In this document: one piece after another, positions 44,872-53,564 of the stretch
How the letters are laid out: each line of letters starts with the position of its first letter
Position numbering within the stretch: the first letter of the stretch is position 1
DNA from: Streptomyces sp. NBC_00286
GTDB taxonomy: Bacteria; Actinomycetota; Actinomycetes; Streptomycetales; Streptomycetaceae
Assembly (NCBI RefSeq): GCF_036173125.1
Contig: NZ_CP108054.1
Span: 1,550,001-1,614,000 of the forward strand
Length of the DNA stretch: 64,000 nucleotides
Direction of reading: 5' to 3'
Made by a program: the position numbers and the translations under genes
Notes under the pieces: model-generated
What the model was told of the DNA's origin: nothing
Seen by the model: the letters and a program-made list of their open reading frames with translations, nothing else
The model's database searches: none

Positions 44872-46368
44872 ATGAGTGATCGTCGCTTTGCCGCGCGCGA
44901 TGCGCGGATCCGGGCCGCCGAGGCCGAGTTCCAGCGCCACGTACCGGTCCACACCGCCAACGGGGAAGAGACGGACCACCCGTTCGTCGCCACCTACTCC
45001 AAGGCGTTACCGCACAACAAGTACGGAGAGGTCGACCCGGCCGCCTACCACCTGCTGCGCCGGGCACTGGCCACCGGCAGCTTCGAGGACTTCGAGCGGA
45101 TCCCGCTCGGGGACACCCGCAAGCTGACCAACCCGCAGTCCGGACTGGCCTTCGACCCTGAGGGCCCGGACGCCCAGGCCCTGACCATGCCTCCCGCGCC
45201 GCGTATCGACAGCGCGCAGAACTCCGCCGAGGCGGTCGAGCTGTACTGGATGGCACTGTGCCGCGAGGTGCTGTTCACCCGGTTCGGCGACAGCGAACTG
45301 GTCGCCGAGGCGGCCACCGAGCTGAGCGGCCTGTCGGACTTCCAGGCACCCAAGCAGAACGGGCAGGTCACGCCGCAGACCATCTTCCGCGGCGACACCC
45401 GCGGCGACCTGGCCGGGCCGTACGTCTCGCAGTTCCTGCTCAAGGACATCCCGTACGGCACGCTGCTGATCCCGCAGCGGCAGGACACGCTGGTCCGCCC
45501 GGTCGACCACCTGACCACCTGGGGCGACTGGCTGGAGGTGCAGAACGGCTCCGAACCCGAGCCGGACGAGCGGGACTTCACGACGCGGCGGTACATCCAG
45601 ACGCCGCGCGATCTGGCCCACTATGTGCACTTCGACGCGCTGTACGAGGCGTACCTCAACGCCGCCCTCATCCTGCTGGGCCTGAACGCGCCGCCGGACG
45701 CGGGCAACCCGTACAACTTCTCCCGCAACCAGATCGGTTTCGGGACGTACGGCGGCCCGCACATCCTCTCGCTGGTGACCGAGGTGGCCACGCGGGCCCT
45801 GAAGGCGGTGTGGTTCCAGAAGTGGTACGTGCACCGGCGGCTGCGGCCGGAGGAGTTCGGCGGCCGGGTGCACCAGCAACTGCGCGGGCAGCGCGAGTAC
45901 CCGATCGACGGCGAGGTGCTCGACTCCGTCGCCGTCAAGCGGGTCTTCGAGAAGTACGGCAGCTACCTGCTTCCGCAGGCGTTCCCGGAGGGCAGCCCGA
46001 CGCACCCCTCCTACGGCTCCGGACACGCCACGGTGGCGGGAGCGTGCGTGACCATCCTCAAGGCGTGGTTCGACGAGTCGTACGTCCTGCCCGACCCGGT
46101 GGTGCCGAGCACCGACGGCACCGCGCTGGAGCCGTACACCGGCCTGGACGCCGACCGGCTCACCGTCGGCGGTGAACTCAACAAGGTCGCCGCCAACATC
46201 GCCACCGGCCGCAACATGGCCGGCGTGCACTGGCGTACCGACTACACCGAGGCGGTCCGGCTGGGCGAGGAGATCGCCATCGGCGTACTGCGCGAGGCCA
46301 AGGAGTCGACGCTGGAGAACGCCGTCTTCACCCTCAGCCGCTTCGACGGGACGACGATGACCGTCTGA
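44872..46368 (+). CDS. Vanadium-dependent haloperoxidase
   Basis: 498 residues without signal peptide. The vanadate pocket signatures are visible in the C-terminal half: KWYVHRRLRPEEFGG (Lys and first Arg), SYGSGHATVAGACVTILKAW (Ser-Gly-His with the catalytic His) and NIATGRNMAGVHWRTDYTEA (second Arg and the vanadate-binding His). These follow the pattern of algal and bacterial vanadium bromo-/chloroperoxidases. The enzyme would use hydrogen peroxide to oxidise halide and halogenate a substrate. It lies alone; no biosynthetic genes surround it. The ATG is chosen by fit; the ribosome-binding site is weak. Confidence 0.9.
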   Translation: MSDRRFAARDARIRAAEAEFQRHVPVHTANGEETDHPFVATYSKALPHNKYGEVDPAAYHLLRRALATGSFEDFERIPLGDTRKLTNPQSGLAFDPEGPDAQALTMPPAPRIDSAQNSAEAVELYWMALCREVLFTRFGDSELVAEAATELSGLSDFQAPKQNGQVTPQTIFRGDTRGDLAGPYVSQFLLKDIPYGTLLIPQRQDTLVRPVDHLTTWGDWLEVQNGSEPEPDERDFTTRRYIQTPRDLAHYVHFDALYEAYLNAALILLGLNAPPDAGNPYNFSRNQIGFGTYGGPHILSLVTEVATRALKAVWFQKWYVHRRLRPEEFGGRVHQQLRGQREYPIDGEVLDSVAVKRVFEKYGSYLLPQAFPEGSPTHPSYGSGHATVAGACVTILKAWFDESYVLPDPVVPSTDGTALEPYTGLDADRLTVGGELNKVAANIATGRNMAGVHWRTDYTEAVRLGEEIAIGVLREAKESTLENAVFTLSRFDGTTMTV

Positions 46369-46382
46369 TCTCGGCCCCCAAT

Positions 46383-47285
46383 TCAGGGGCTGGGGCTGGG
46401 CGTTGACCGCGCACCGGTGTCCGTACCGGGTGACCGGCGGGCCCCTCGGGCCCGCCGGAAGCGGATGAGCGCCACGGCGGTGATGAGCAGCGCAGCGAGG
46501 ACGAGAGCGATCACGGCGGGGCCGGCGGCGTCCAGTGGCTCGGCGATGCCGCGCTGGACGGCTCCGGCCGCGTCGATGACCGGGTCCTGGAGGGTGGGGT
46601 CGCGCTGAAGGCGGATCTCGTACGAGCCGTAGTACGCGACGTACGCGCCCACGCAAAGGAGCAGCGCGCCGCCGAGCCGTGGCGCGATCGCGCCGAAGCG
46701 GCGCAGGCGGGTGACGGCGGTGGCGCGGGTGAGGGCGACGGTCAGTGAGGCCGCCCCGACGATGAGGCCCATGCCGGCGGCGTACGCGGCGAACAGGGCG
46801 ACGCCCTCGCCGGTCGAGCCGCTACGGAAGGCGGAGACGACGATGGCGAGGAACGGGGCGATGGTGCAGCCGAGAGAGGCGGTCGCGTACGCCATGCCGA
46901 AGAGCGCCATCGAAGGGAGGGAGCGGGTGACGGTCGGTGCGCGGCGCAACTTGGGGGCCAGGGTGGGCAGTTGACGCCCGGCGAGCAACCAGGCACCGGC
47001 CACCGCCATGAGCAGCCCGAAGACGATGGTGAACCAGGGCAGATGCTCCTGCACCTGTCCCGCGACGGGCTGGACGGCCAGGCCGAACACGCCGAAGAGC
47101 GCGGCGAATCCGACCGTCATCGCGGCGGTGGCGGTCAGGGCGCGGCCGACTGCGACCGTACGGCTCGGAGAGTCGTCGCCGAGGACGAGCAGCGACAGGT
47201 AGGCGGGGAGCAGGGCGAAGCCGCAGGGGTTGACGGCGGCGAGCATGCCCGCGGTCAGGGCGAGGGCCAGCGGCAGATCGGACAT
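46383..47285 (-). CDS. ccdA: CcdA-type cytochrome c biogenesis/thiol transporter
   Basis: 300 residues with six hydrophobic helices. The first has the conserved Cys-proline NPCGFALLPAYLSLL, and a second Cys is in TASLGCTIAPFLAIV: these are the two cysteines that relay electrons across the membrane. The protein should reduce the extracytoplasmic TlpA-like thioredoxin coded six bases upstream. The tail (about 265-300) is Arg/Pro-rich. It converges on the haloperoxidase gene with 14 bp between stops. Confidence 0.92.
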   Translation of the reverse strand: MSDLPLALALTAGMLAAVNPCGFALLPAYLSLLVLGDDSPSRTVAVGRALTATAAMTVGFAALFGVFGLAVQPVAGQVQEHLPWFTIVFGLLMAVAGAWLLAGRQLPTLAPKLRRAPTVTRSLPSMALFGMAYATASLGCTIAPFLAIVVSAFRSGSTGEGVALFAAYAAGMGLIVGAASLTVALTRATAVTRLRRFGAIAPRLGGALLLCVGAYVAYYGSYEIRLQRDPTLQDPVIDAAGAVQRGIAEPLDAAGPAVIALVLAALLITAVALIRFRRARGARRSPGTDTGARSTPSPSP

Positions 47286-47291
47286 GACGGT

Positions 47292-47858
47292 TCAGCCGAC
47301 GAGCGGGCTGAGCTTGTCGGCGAGGCCCTTGCCGGCCGGGAGGCTGCCGGTGAAGACGGTCTTGCCGTCCTTGTCGAGGATCACGTAGACGCTCTGCTGG
47401 GTGATCTCGAACTTCTTCCAGATGTCTCCGGCCTCGTCGGCCAGGTTCGGGAAGGAGCCGACCTCGGTGTCGGCGACGAAGTCCTTCATGGCCTTGGTCT
47501 TGTCGAGCCCGGCCACCCCGAGCACATGCGCCTGACCTTCGAACTGTTCGGCGACCTTGGCGGTTTCGGGCCCCTGAGCCTTACAGGTGGGACACCACGG
47601 AGCCCAGAACCACAGCACCGTGGGCTTGCCCGCCAGCGAGGCCGCGTCGAACGGTTTACCGTCCACGGTCGTGCCCTTGAACCGCAGCGCCTCCGGGACG
47701 GACTCGGTGCCGGATCCGTCCTGCGCCGGCGCGGAGGACCCGGATGCCGGACCCTCCTCCGCGGCACTGCCGGAGGAGGCGGACTTCTCCGAACCGCAGC
47801 CAACAAGGGTGAGCGCGGCGGCAGCCAGCAGGCCGGGAAGGATCAGGCGGGCACGCAT
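47292..47858 (-). CDS. Lipoprotein thioredoxin (TlpA/ResA-like)
   Basis: 188 residues. A lipobox (LTLVGC, Cys21) after a short hydrophobic signal marks it as a lipoprotein anchored outside the membrane. The thioredoxin domain has WFWAPWCPTCKAQGP, with the active site WCPTC, and ITQQSVYVILDKDGK. It would reduce disulphides in extracytoplasmic proteins, receiving electrons from the CcdA coded just downstream. A linker rich in Ser/Gly precedes the domain. The pair is a two-gene operon. Confidence 0.93.
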   Translation of the reverse strand: MRARLILPGLLAAAALTLVGCGSEKSASSGSAAEEGPASGSSAPAQDGSGTESVPEALRFKGTTVDGKPFDAASLAGKPTVLWFWAPWCPTCKAQGPETAKVAEQFEGQAHVLGVAGLDKTKAMKDFVADTEVGSFPNLADEAGDIWKKFEITQQSVYVILDKDGKTVFTGSLPAGKGLADKLSPLVG

Positions 47859-48096
47859 GAACGGACAACTCCTGATGGCAGGCTCGGGACCGGGGTCGGC
47901 TGAACTGTAGGCCGGACGGCGGGCGATATGGGCCGGGGCGGGTGCTTACGGTTCGGTGACATCGGCCTGCTTGGCCGGCGAGCCGATCTGGGGCAGGGTC
48001 GGTGACACGACCCCGGGCCAGGCAGTGGTCCACAGCGCGGCCGGTCCACGGCGGGCGACAACGCCGCCCTGGCCGCCGCCCATCCGCGCGCCCTCT

Positions 48097-49047
48097 TCAG
48101 CGCTGCGGCCTGCTTCCGGGATCGGCGCCGCCGGCTCGCCGCCACTGTGCGGGGCTCGTTCCGTGCACCTTGCCGAAGGTGCGGGCGAAGTAGCCGGCGT
48201 CCGGGAAGCCCGCTCGCCTGCCTATCTCGCTGATCGGCAGGTCGGTAGCGGCAAGCAGGCGCCGGGCTTGCACCATGCGCCGCTCGGTAATCCACTCCTG
48301 CACGGTGCGTCCGGTCCGTCGGCGTACCGTCGAGGTGAGGTGGCCCGGAGAGATGCTGACTGTGGCGGCCACGTCGCGCAGTGACAGCGGTTGTGGGTAG
48401 CGCCGCTCGATGACCTCGAACACCTCGGCCAGCAGTGGTTCCCGATTCTCGCGCAGGTCACCCACGACGTCGGCGGCAAGCCGGGACACCCCGACCAGCA
48501 GCAGCGTCAGGTGGGCCAGCGCGGCTTCCCGGTAGCCGTCCCGGCGTTGCGCCAGCTCGTCGTGCAGGGCCTGGATCCGGGCGGCCCACTCGGGCCGTTC
48601 CGGTTCGGGCACCCGCACCCGAAGGGCGCCGATCGCTCCGCCGCGGACGAACGGGAACAGCAAGGGGTGGGTGCGCCAGGCCAGGTGGGCGCCGGGGACG
48701 TCCGGGCCCAGCGCGTCGGCGGTGAAGAAGACTCCCCAGCCGTGGGCCTGGGCCAGGTCGCTGGCGTGGACTTGGCCCATCACGTCGCCGGGCGCGATGA
48801 CGAACAGGTCACCGGCCTCGATCTGCCAGACCCGCCTGCCGGTGCGCAGCAGCCCGCCGGCGGTCTGGAAGTACGCCAGGCCGGGGAAGTCGTGCGCATG
48901 CTCCTCGAAGCTGTCAGTGCTCTGCCAGCCGGTGCTCTCCCAGCCGTGCTCCAGCCGCCAGGTCGCCACGGGCAACTCGCCGGGTGCCGGCAACAACGAG
49001 TAGGTCGCCGGCCGCTCCCGGCTGGGCGCCTTACGCACGGTCCTCAC
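48097..49047 (-). CDS. AraC-family transcriptional regulator
   Basis: 316 residues: an N-terminal cupin-like ligand domain (HAHDFPGLAYFQTAGG, VWQIEAGDLFVIAPGDVMG) and a C-terminal pair of helix-turn-helices (LSLRDVAATVSISPGHLTSTVRRRTG and DLPISEIGRRAGFPDAGYFARTFGKVHG). It would activate genes in response to a small molecule. The GTG at 49047 is preferred to a TTG two codons earlier; neither has a strong ribosome-binding site. It is divergent from a methyltransferase gene 70 bp away. The 240 bp downstream hold no gene I can support. Confidence 0.88.
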   Translation of the reverse strand: MRTVRKAPSRERPATYSLLPAPGELPVATWRLEHGWESTGWQSTDSFEEHAHDFPGLAYFQTAGGLLRTGRRVWQIEAGDLFVIAPGDVMGQVHASDLAQAHGWGVFFTADALGPDVPGAHLAWRTHPLLFPFVRGGAIGALRVRVPEPERPEWAARIQALHDELAQRRDGYREAALAHLTLLLVGVSRLAADVVGDLRENREPLLAEVFEVIERRYPQPLSLRDVAATVSISPGHLTSTVRRRTGRTVQEWITERRMVQARRLLAATDLPISEIGRRAGFPDAGYFARTFGKVHGTSPAQWRRAGGADPGSRPQR

Positions 49048-49117
49048 CGTCAAATCGTCCCATTGAAGCCACGGATCGGTACAGGTCCGCAGCTTCAGAC
49101 GCGGCCAGACTGATGGT

Positions 49118-49816
49118 ATGACCGAAAAACTGTCTCAGACGCGTACCGAGCGGGAGTACATCCCGGGCTTGGGCAAGCACTTCCTGACGCCGCTGTACGA
49201 CGTGGCGCATCACGTGTTCGGGCTGCGCCCGATCCACCAGGAGATGATCACGCTGGCAGAGCTGCGGGACGGCCACCAGGTGCTGGACGTCGGCTGCGGC
49301 ACCGGGAACCTGCTGCGGGCGACCGGTCGGCGGCACCGGAACGTGGACCTCGTCGGGCTTGACCCTGATCCGAAGGCATTGGCCCGCGCCGGGCGCAAGG
49401 CGCGGCGGGCCGGCCTCACCGTACGGTTGGACCGCGGGTTCGCCCAGGAACTGCCCTATGACGACGGCTCGTTCGACCGAGTCTTCTCCAGCCTGATGCT
49501 GCACCACCTGGACAGCACGTCGAAGGACGCGCTGCTGGCCGAAGTGCGCCGGGTGCTACGGCCCGACGGGCTGCTGGTCCTGGCCGACGCGGTGCTCGAC
49601 GAGCACGGGCACGACCACCGGCACGGCCGAGGGCGCCGTCAGACCGGTATGCGCGGCCGGATGCGCGAACAACTGCGCGACAACGCCGCCGACGCCGTGT
49701 CGCAACGGATAGCCGAAGCCGGCTTCACCGTGGAGCCGACCCGCACCATGGCACTGCGGATCGGCGGACGAGTCGGCATCGAACTGGCCCACCCAAGCGG
49801 GTCGGCCCAGAAATAG
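49118..49816 (+). CDS. Class I SAM-dependent methyltransferase
   Basis: 232 residues. Motif I is VLDVGCGTGNLLRATG near residue 48, followed by LVGLDPDPKAL, the acidic loop AQELPYDDGSFDRVFSSLMLHHL and LLAEVRRVLRPDGLLVLADA. This is the ubiE/small-molecule methyltransferase group. A His/Arg-rich insert (DEHGHDHRHGRGRR) near 167 is unusual. Divergent from the AraC gene, which probably controls it. Substrate unknown. Confidence 0.88.
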   Translation: MTEKLSQTRTEREYIPGLGKHFLTPLYDVAHHVFGLRPIHQEMITLAELRDGHQVLDVGCGTGNLLRATGRRHRNVDLVGLDPDPKALARAGRKARRAGLTVRLDRGFAQELPYDDGSFDRVFSSLMLHHLDSTSKDALLAEVRRVLRPDGLLVLADAVLDEHGHDHRHGRGRRQTGMRGRMREQLRDNAADAVSQRIAEAGFTVEPTRTMALRIGGRVGIELAHPSGSAQK

Positions 49817-49845
49817 CCCTGGTCCAGACGGCCGGCAAGCGTACG

Positions 49846-50181
49846 TCAGACGGTGACGTCAGCCGCCGGATCCGGCACCGCCATGGCCCAGTTCCCCATG
49901 GCGTCCAGGACGTCGCGCAGCCCCTCGCCGAGAGGGGTGAGCGCGTACTCGACGCGCGGCGGGATCTCCGCGTAGATCGTGCGGGTCACGATGCCGTGCC
50001 GTTCGAACTGGCGCAGTCGGCTGGTCAGGGTGTGCGGGCTGATGCCGGGCAGGGCCTGGCGCAGTTCGGTGAAGCGGTGGGGGCCGTGCAGCAGTTCGCG
50101 CACGATCAGGGTGGCCCACGGGCCGTTGAGCAGCGTGAGGAAGCGGGCGACGCCGCACTCGGGGAGACAGGGATCGGTCAC
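49846..50181 (-). CDS. HxlR-family transcriptional regulator
   Basis: 111 residues from GTG 50181. The winged helix is clear: CGVARFLTLLNGPWATLIVRELLHGPHRFTELRQALPGISPHTLTSRLRQF, with the wing GIVTRTIYAEIPPRVEYALTPLGE. HxlR proteins repress adjacent redox or detoxification genes. The perfect palindrome between it and the divergent oxidoreductase gene fits repression of both. A longer frame to 50232 would start inside the palindrome and is less likely. Confidence 0.9.
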   Translation of the reverse strand: MTDPCLPECGVARFLTLLNGPWATLIVRELLHGPHRFTELRQALPGISPHTLTSRLRQFERHGIVTRTIYAEIPPRVEYALTPLGEGLRDVLDAMGNWAMAVPDPAADVTV

Positions 50182-50198
50182 AATTTTTGACCGTACCC

Positions 50199-50241
50199 CA
50201 TTAGTGCAGTTGAAGTAACTGGTGCATCGCATGCACTAATG
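50199..50241. promoter_or_regulatory. Palindromic operator between HxlR regulator and oxidoreductase
   Basis: CATTAGTGCA (50199-50208) and TGCACTAATG (50232-50241) are perfect inverted repeats separated by 23 bp, ending five bases before the oxidoreductase ATG. The centre-to-centre distance is about three helix turns. The site would let a HxlR dimer or pair of dimers block both genes. Confidence 0.75.
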
Positions 50242-50246
50242 GCGCC

Positions 50247-51092
50247 ATGACCTACGTGATTCATGGCGCCACCGGCGCCCAGGGTGCCCCCGTCGTCGCC
50301 GCTCTCGCCGCCGCGGGTAAGTCCGTGACCGCTCTGACCCGCAACGCCGACGCCGTCGTGGACGGCGCACGGCACGTCGTAGCCGCCGGCTACGGCTCCG
50401 CCGCGGAACTGACCGAGGCGTACCGCGGCGCCGACGGGGTGTTCGTCCACCTGCCGGTGGTCTCCGAAGAGGACCGCCAGGCCTACGCCCGCAACATCGT
50501 CACCGCCGTGAGCGCGGCCCGCCCGGCCCGCGTGGTGTTCTCCACCAGCGGCGCCCCGATCGCCCCCGAAACCGGCGGCGCGGCCGCAGCACTGGCCAGC
50601 GGCCTGGCGGACACCGGGGTCTCCCACGCGGTGATCACGCCCACGTTCTACCTGGAGAACCTGCTCATGCCGTACGTCCTCGACGCGGTCCGCGAGCGAG
50701 GCGTGCTGCCCTACCCGCTCCGTGCCGACTTCCCCGCCGCCTGGGCGTCGCACCTGGACATCGCCGACGTCGTCGTCGCTCTCTGCGACCGCCCGGACAT
50801 CACCGGCGTGGTCTCCGTCGGCCAGGACCCGGCGATCACCGGACCGGACCTGGCCATGGCGTTCGGCGCCCACTTCGGCAAGGACGTGGTCTTCGAGCAG
50901 CTCACCCCCGAGCAGTTCCGCAACTCCGTCGCACCCCTGATCGGCGAGGACCCCGCCGCCGATGTCGCCGCAGCCTACGCGGCCATGAGCACGCTTCCGG
51001 GCCGCCCGATCACACCCGAGAACTCCGCCCAGAAACTGCTCGGCATCACCCCCCGCACCACCGGTCAGTGGCTGACCGACATCGGCCTCTGA
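50247..51092 (+). CDS. NmrA-like NAD(P)-binding oxidoreductase
   Basis: 281 residues of the atypical SDR/NmrA group. The nucleotide motif is IHGATGAQGAPVVAALAAAG at the very start; GVFVHLPVVSEEDRQAYARN and ITPTFYLENLLMPYVLDAV follow the pattern of quinone-reductase-like (QOR2) and NmrA proteins. It binds NAD(P) and may reduce quinones or act as a redox sensor. Control by the divergent HxlR gene through the palindrome is likely. A strong hairpin terminator follows. Confidence 0.88.
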   Translation: MTYVIHGATGAQGAPVVAALAAAGKSVTALTRNADAVVDGARHVVAAGYGSAAELTEAYRGADGVFVHLPVVSEEDRQAYARNIVTAVSAARPARVVFSTSGAPIAPETGGAAAALASGLADTGVSHAVITPTFYLENLLMPYVLDAVRERGVLPYPLRADFPAAWASHLDIADVVVALCDRPDITGVVSVGQDPAITGPDLAMAFGAHFGKDVVFEQLTPEQFRNSVAPLIGEDPAADVAAAYAAMSTLPGRPITPENSAQKLLGITPRTTGQWLTDIGL

Positions 51093-51129
51093 CCGCAACT
51101 ACCGTCGGCTTCGGCCGAGTTCATCAGTG

Positions 51130-51178
51130 AGGGCTTGGCAAGCCGCCGTACTCGGTGGGCGGCCTGCCAAGCCCCTCA
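51130..51178. terminator. Bidirectional hairpin terminator
   Basis: GAGGGCTTGGCAAGCCGCC (51130-51148) pairs with GGCGGCCTGCCAAGCCCCTC (51159-51178), with a bulge and one mismatch. It lies between convergent stops of the oxidoreductase and WrbA-like genes and can serve both. Confidence 0.75.
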
Positions 51179-51229
51179 AGCAGAGCCGACCGCCCGCGCC
51201 GGACAACAGCCTCGACTCTGCCGGCCCGC

Positions 51230-51865
51230 TCAGCCCTGTGCGACGGAGGCCTGCGCCCGGTCCGCCGCGAGCAGCGTCGCGAACCGCGCCAACCGGGCTC
51301 CCTGGAAACGGGCGCAGTCCAGCGTGACCTCGTTCGGGGCCGTCGAGGGGAATCCTGCGGGCCACGAGGTCCCGTAGGGGTTTCCTCCGGCGGCGTAGAC
51401 GATGTCGTCCGTGTAGCCGAGAGGGACGATGACCGCGCCCCAGTGGTAGAAGACGTTGTTCAGCGACAGGATCGTCGACTCCTGGCCGCCGTGCTGCTCG
51501 GCCGAGGAGACGAAGGTCGTCACCGGCTTGTCCGCCAGCTTCCCCTCCCGCCAGAGACCTCCGGCGGTGTCGATGAACTGCTTCAGCTGCGCCGCCGGAG
51601 CGCCGTAACGCGTCGGTGTGCCGAAGGCGTATCCGTCGGCCCACTCCAGGTCGGCGAGTTCGACCACCTCTACGGTCGATTCCGTCTCCTGCCGATGCGC
51701 GGCCCAGTCCGGATTTGCTGCTATCGCCTCGGCGGGAGCGAGTTCGGCGACCCTGCGGAGCCGTACTTCGGCGCCCGCGGATTCAGCTCCTTCGGCCACT
51801 GCCTTCGCCAGCCGGTGCACGGACCCCGTAGCGCTGTAGTAGACGACCAACACGTGTGCTGACAC
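51230..51865 (-). CDS. wrbA: NAD(P)H:quinone oxidoreductase, WrbA type
   Basis: 211 residues of the flavodoxin-like WrbA family: the FMN phosphate loop is VVYYSATGSVHRLAKAV, the FMN edge GTPTRYGAPAAQLKQFIDTAGGLW and SAEQHGGQESTILS. It reduces quinones by two electrons with NAD(P)H, protecting against redox stress. Its start is GTG with AAGGGG upstream. Neighbouring HxlR and NmrA genes also point to a quinone or electrophile defence island. The C-terminal tail SVAQG lies close to the terminator. Confidence 0.92.
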   Translation of the reverse strand: MSAHVLVVYYSATGSVHRLAKAVAEGAESAGAEVRLRRVAELAPAEAIAANPDWAAHRQETESTVEVVELADLEWADGYAFGTPTRYGAPAAQLKQFIDTAGGLWREGKLADKPVTTFVSSAEQHGGQESTILSLNNVFYHWGAVIVPLGYTDDIVYAAGGNPYGTSWPAGFPSTAPNEVTLDCARFQGARLARFATLLAADRAQASVAQG

Positions 51866-51921
51866 GGAAATCCCCTTCCGAGGGATGATGCTCGATCAGG
51901 AAGTAGGCGACTGACGCCAGT

Positions 51922-53421
51922 TCACTTGTCGGGTGTGTACGAGAGGACGGCGGTGACCGTCTTCTCCTCGGTGTTCGCTTCGATACCGGCCCAGCCGAGT
52001 TCCCGCCCCTGACCGCTGAGCTTGGAACCGCCCCACGGCAGGCGGGGGTCGAGGGGCGCCCAGCCGTTGATCGCGACCGCCCCGGCCTTCACGCGGCGAG
52101 CGACCACATGCGCCCTGTTCACGTCGGACGTCCACAGGGTGGCGGCCAGTGCGTAATCACTGTCGTTGGCCATCGCGACCGCCTCGGCCTCCGAGTCGAA
52201 CGCGATGATCGCACCGACGGGCCCGAAGATCTCCCGCCGGGCGATCGTCATGGTGTTGTCCACGTCGGCGAACAGTGTCGGCTCGATGAAGAACCCCTTG
52301 CCGTCGGGTCGGCCGCCCCCGGCGACCAGACGGGCGCCGTCGTCGATCCCCGACGCGACGTACTGGGAAACCCGCTCCAACTGCCGTGCGTTGATCAACG
52401 CGCCCATCGTGGTGCCTTCGTCGAACGGGTCGCCGACCTTGATGTCGCGGGCGCGCGCCACCAGACGTTCGACGAACTCGTCGTAGACGGAACGAGCGAC
52501 CAGGATGCGGCTGCCCGCGGCACACACCTCGCCCTGATTGGCGAAGATGCCGACCGCCACTCCCATCGCGGCTTCGTCCAGATCGGCGTCCCCGAAAACG
52601 ATCTGGGGGCTCTTGCCGCCGAGTTCCAGGGTCGTACGCCGGAATCCCTTCGCGGCCGCCATGGCCACCTTGTATCCCGTCTCGGGGCTTCCGGTGAACG
52701 AGATCTTGTCCACCCCCGGGTGATCGATGAGCGCCTGGCCCGTCACGGCTCCGAGCCCCGGAAGCACACTGAACGCCCCGGCCGGGAAGCCGGCTTCCTC
52801 GATCAGCGACGCGAGGAGAAGCGAGGTGAGGGGCGCGTCCTCCGGGGGCTTCAGGACGACGGCGCACCCAGCGGCGAGCGCGGGCGCGATCTTCCACGAT
52901 CCGATCATGGTCGGCGAGTTCCAGGGCGTGATGGCCGCGACGACTCCGACCGGCTCGCGCACGGTGTAGCTGTGCGTGGGCCGGCCCATGTACGAGGACG
53001 TCGGGACGGAGCGGCCCTCGACCTTGTCGGCCCAGCCTGCGAAGTACCGGAAGGCCCCGATCGCCTGCGGCAGGTCGATGGCCCGCGGCTCGAAGCCGGG
53101 CTTGCCGATGTCCAGCGACTCCAGCGTCGCGAACTCCTCACTCCGGGCCTCGATGAGATCGGCCAGACGGTGCAGCAGGAGCGCCCTGGCGCTTCCGTCC
53201 GTTCTCCCCCACTCACCCTCGTCCAGAGCGGACCGCGCGTGGGATACCGCCTCGTCTACTTCCCGGACCCCGGCGGCGGCCACGATGGTGAGCCGGCGTT
53301 CGGTCACCGGGTCGATCACGTCGAAGGTGTCGTTGCTCTGACCGCTGCCCCATCGCCCGGCGAAGTAGGGCTCCGTCGGAACGGTGCTGACCAGCTGTTC
53401 GGCTTCTGCGCGTGCTAGCAT
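51922..53421 (-). CDS. Aldehyde dehydrogenase (NAD-dependent)
   Basis: 499 residues of the ALDH superfamily. The oxyanion Asn lies in ITPWNSPTMIGSWK, the general base Glu in LELGGKSPQIVFGDADLD, and the nucleophile Cys in NQGEVCAAGSR; the Rossmann turn is FTGSPETG. It oxidises an aldehyde to a carboxylate. Divergent from an IclR gene and close to an amine oxidase, it would remove the aldehyde formed by that oxidase. ATG is fixed by frame; no clear ribosome-binding site. A palindrome 20 bp upstream is a likely IclR site. Confidence 0.93.
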   Translation of the reverse strand: MLARAEAEQLVSTVPTEPYFAGRWGSGQSNDTFDVIDPVTERRLTIVAAAGVREVDEAVSHARSALDEGEWGRTDGSARALLLHRLADLIEARSEEFATLESLDIGKPGFEPRAIDLPQAIGAFRYFAGWADKVEGRSVPTSSYMGRPTHSYTVREPVGVVAAITPWNSPTMIGSWKIAPALAAGCAVVLKPPEDAPLTSLLLASLIEEAGFPAGAFSVLPGLGAVTGQALIDHPGVDKISFTGSPETGYKVAMAAAKGFRRTTLELGGKSPQIVFGDADLDEAAMGVAVGIFANQGEVCAAGSRILVARSVYDEFVERLVARARDIKVGDPFDEGTTMGALINARQLERVSQYVASGIDDGARLVAGGGRPDGKGFFIEPTLFADVDNTMTIARREIFGPVGAIIAFDSEAEAVAMANDSDYALAATLWTSDVNRAHVVARRVKAGAVAINGWAPLDPRLPWGGSKLSGQGRELGWAGIEANTEEKTVTAVLSYTPDK

Positions 53422-53439
53422 GAGTACGATTACCGTTCT

Positions 53440-53464
53440 CTATGGACGATATTCGAAACCATAG
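53440..53464. promoter_or_regulatory. Inverted repeat, candidate IclR operator
   Basis: CTATGG and CCATAG, separated by 13 bp rich in A/T (ACGATATTCGAAA), lie between the divergent aldehyde dehydrogenase and IclR genes. Short symmetrical repeats around an A/T-rich centre are typical for IclR regulators. Confidence 0.5.
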
Positions 53465-53564
53465 GGATGAGGGTGACGCCGGGTCAAGGGGTCGGCGCCA
53501 TACGACCGTTCTGACCGGCGTGACATGATGTGCGGCACGGTTTGGCAGGAGGCGAGAGAAGATC

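Noticed and set aside
47859..48096. Small gene between TlpA-like and AraC genes
   Set aside because: No frame with a plausible start, ribosome-binding site or conserved sequence was found.
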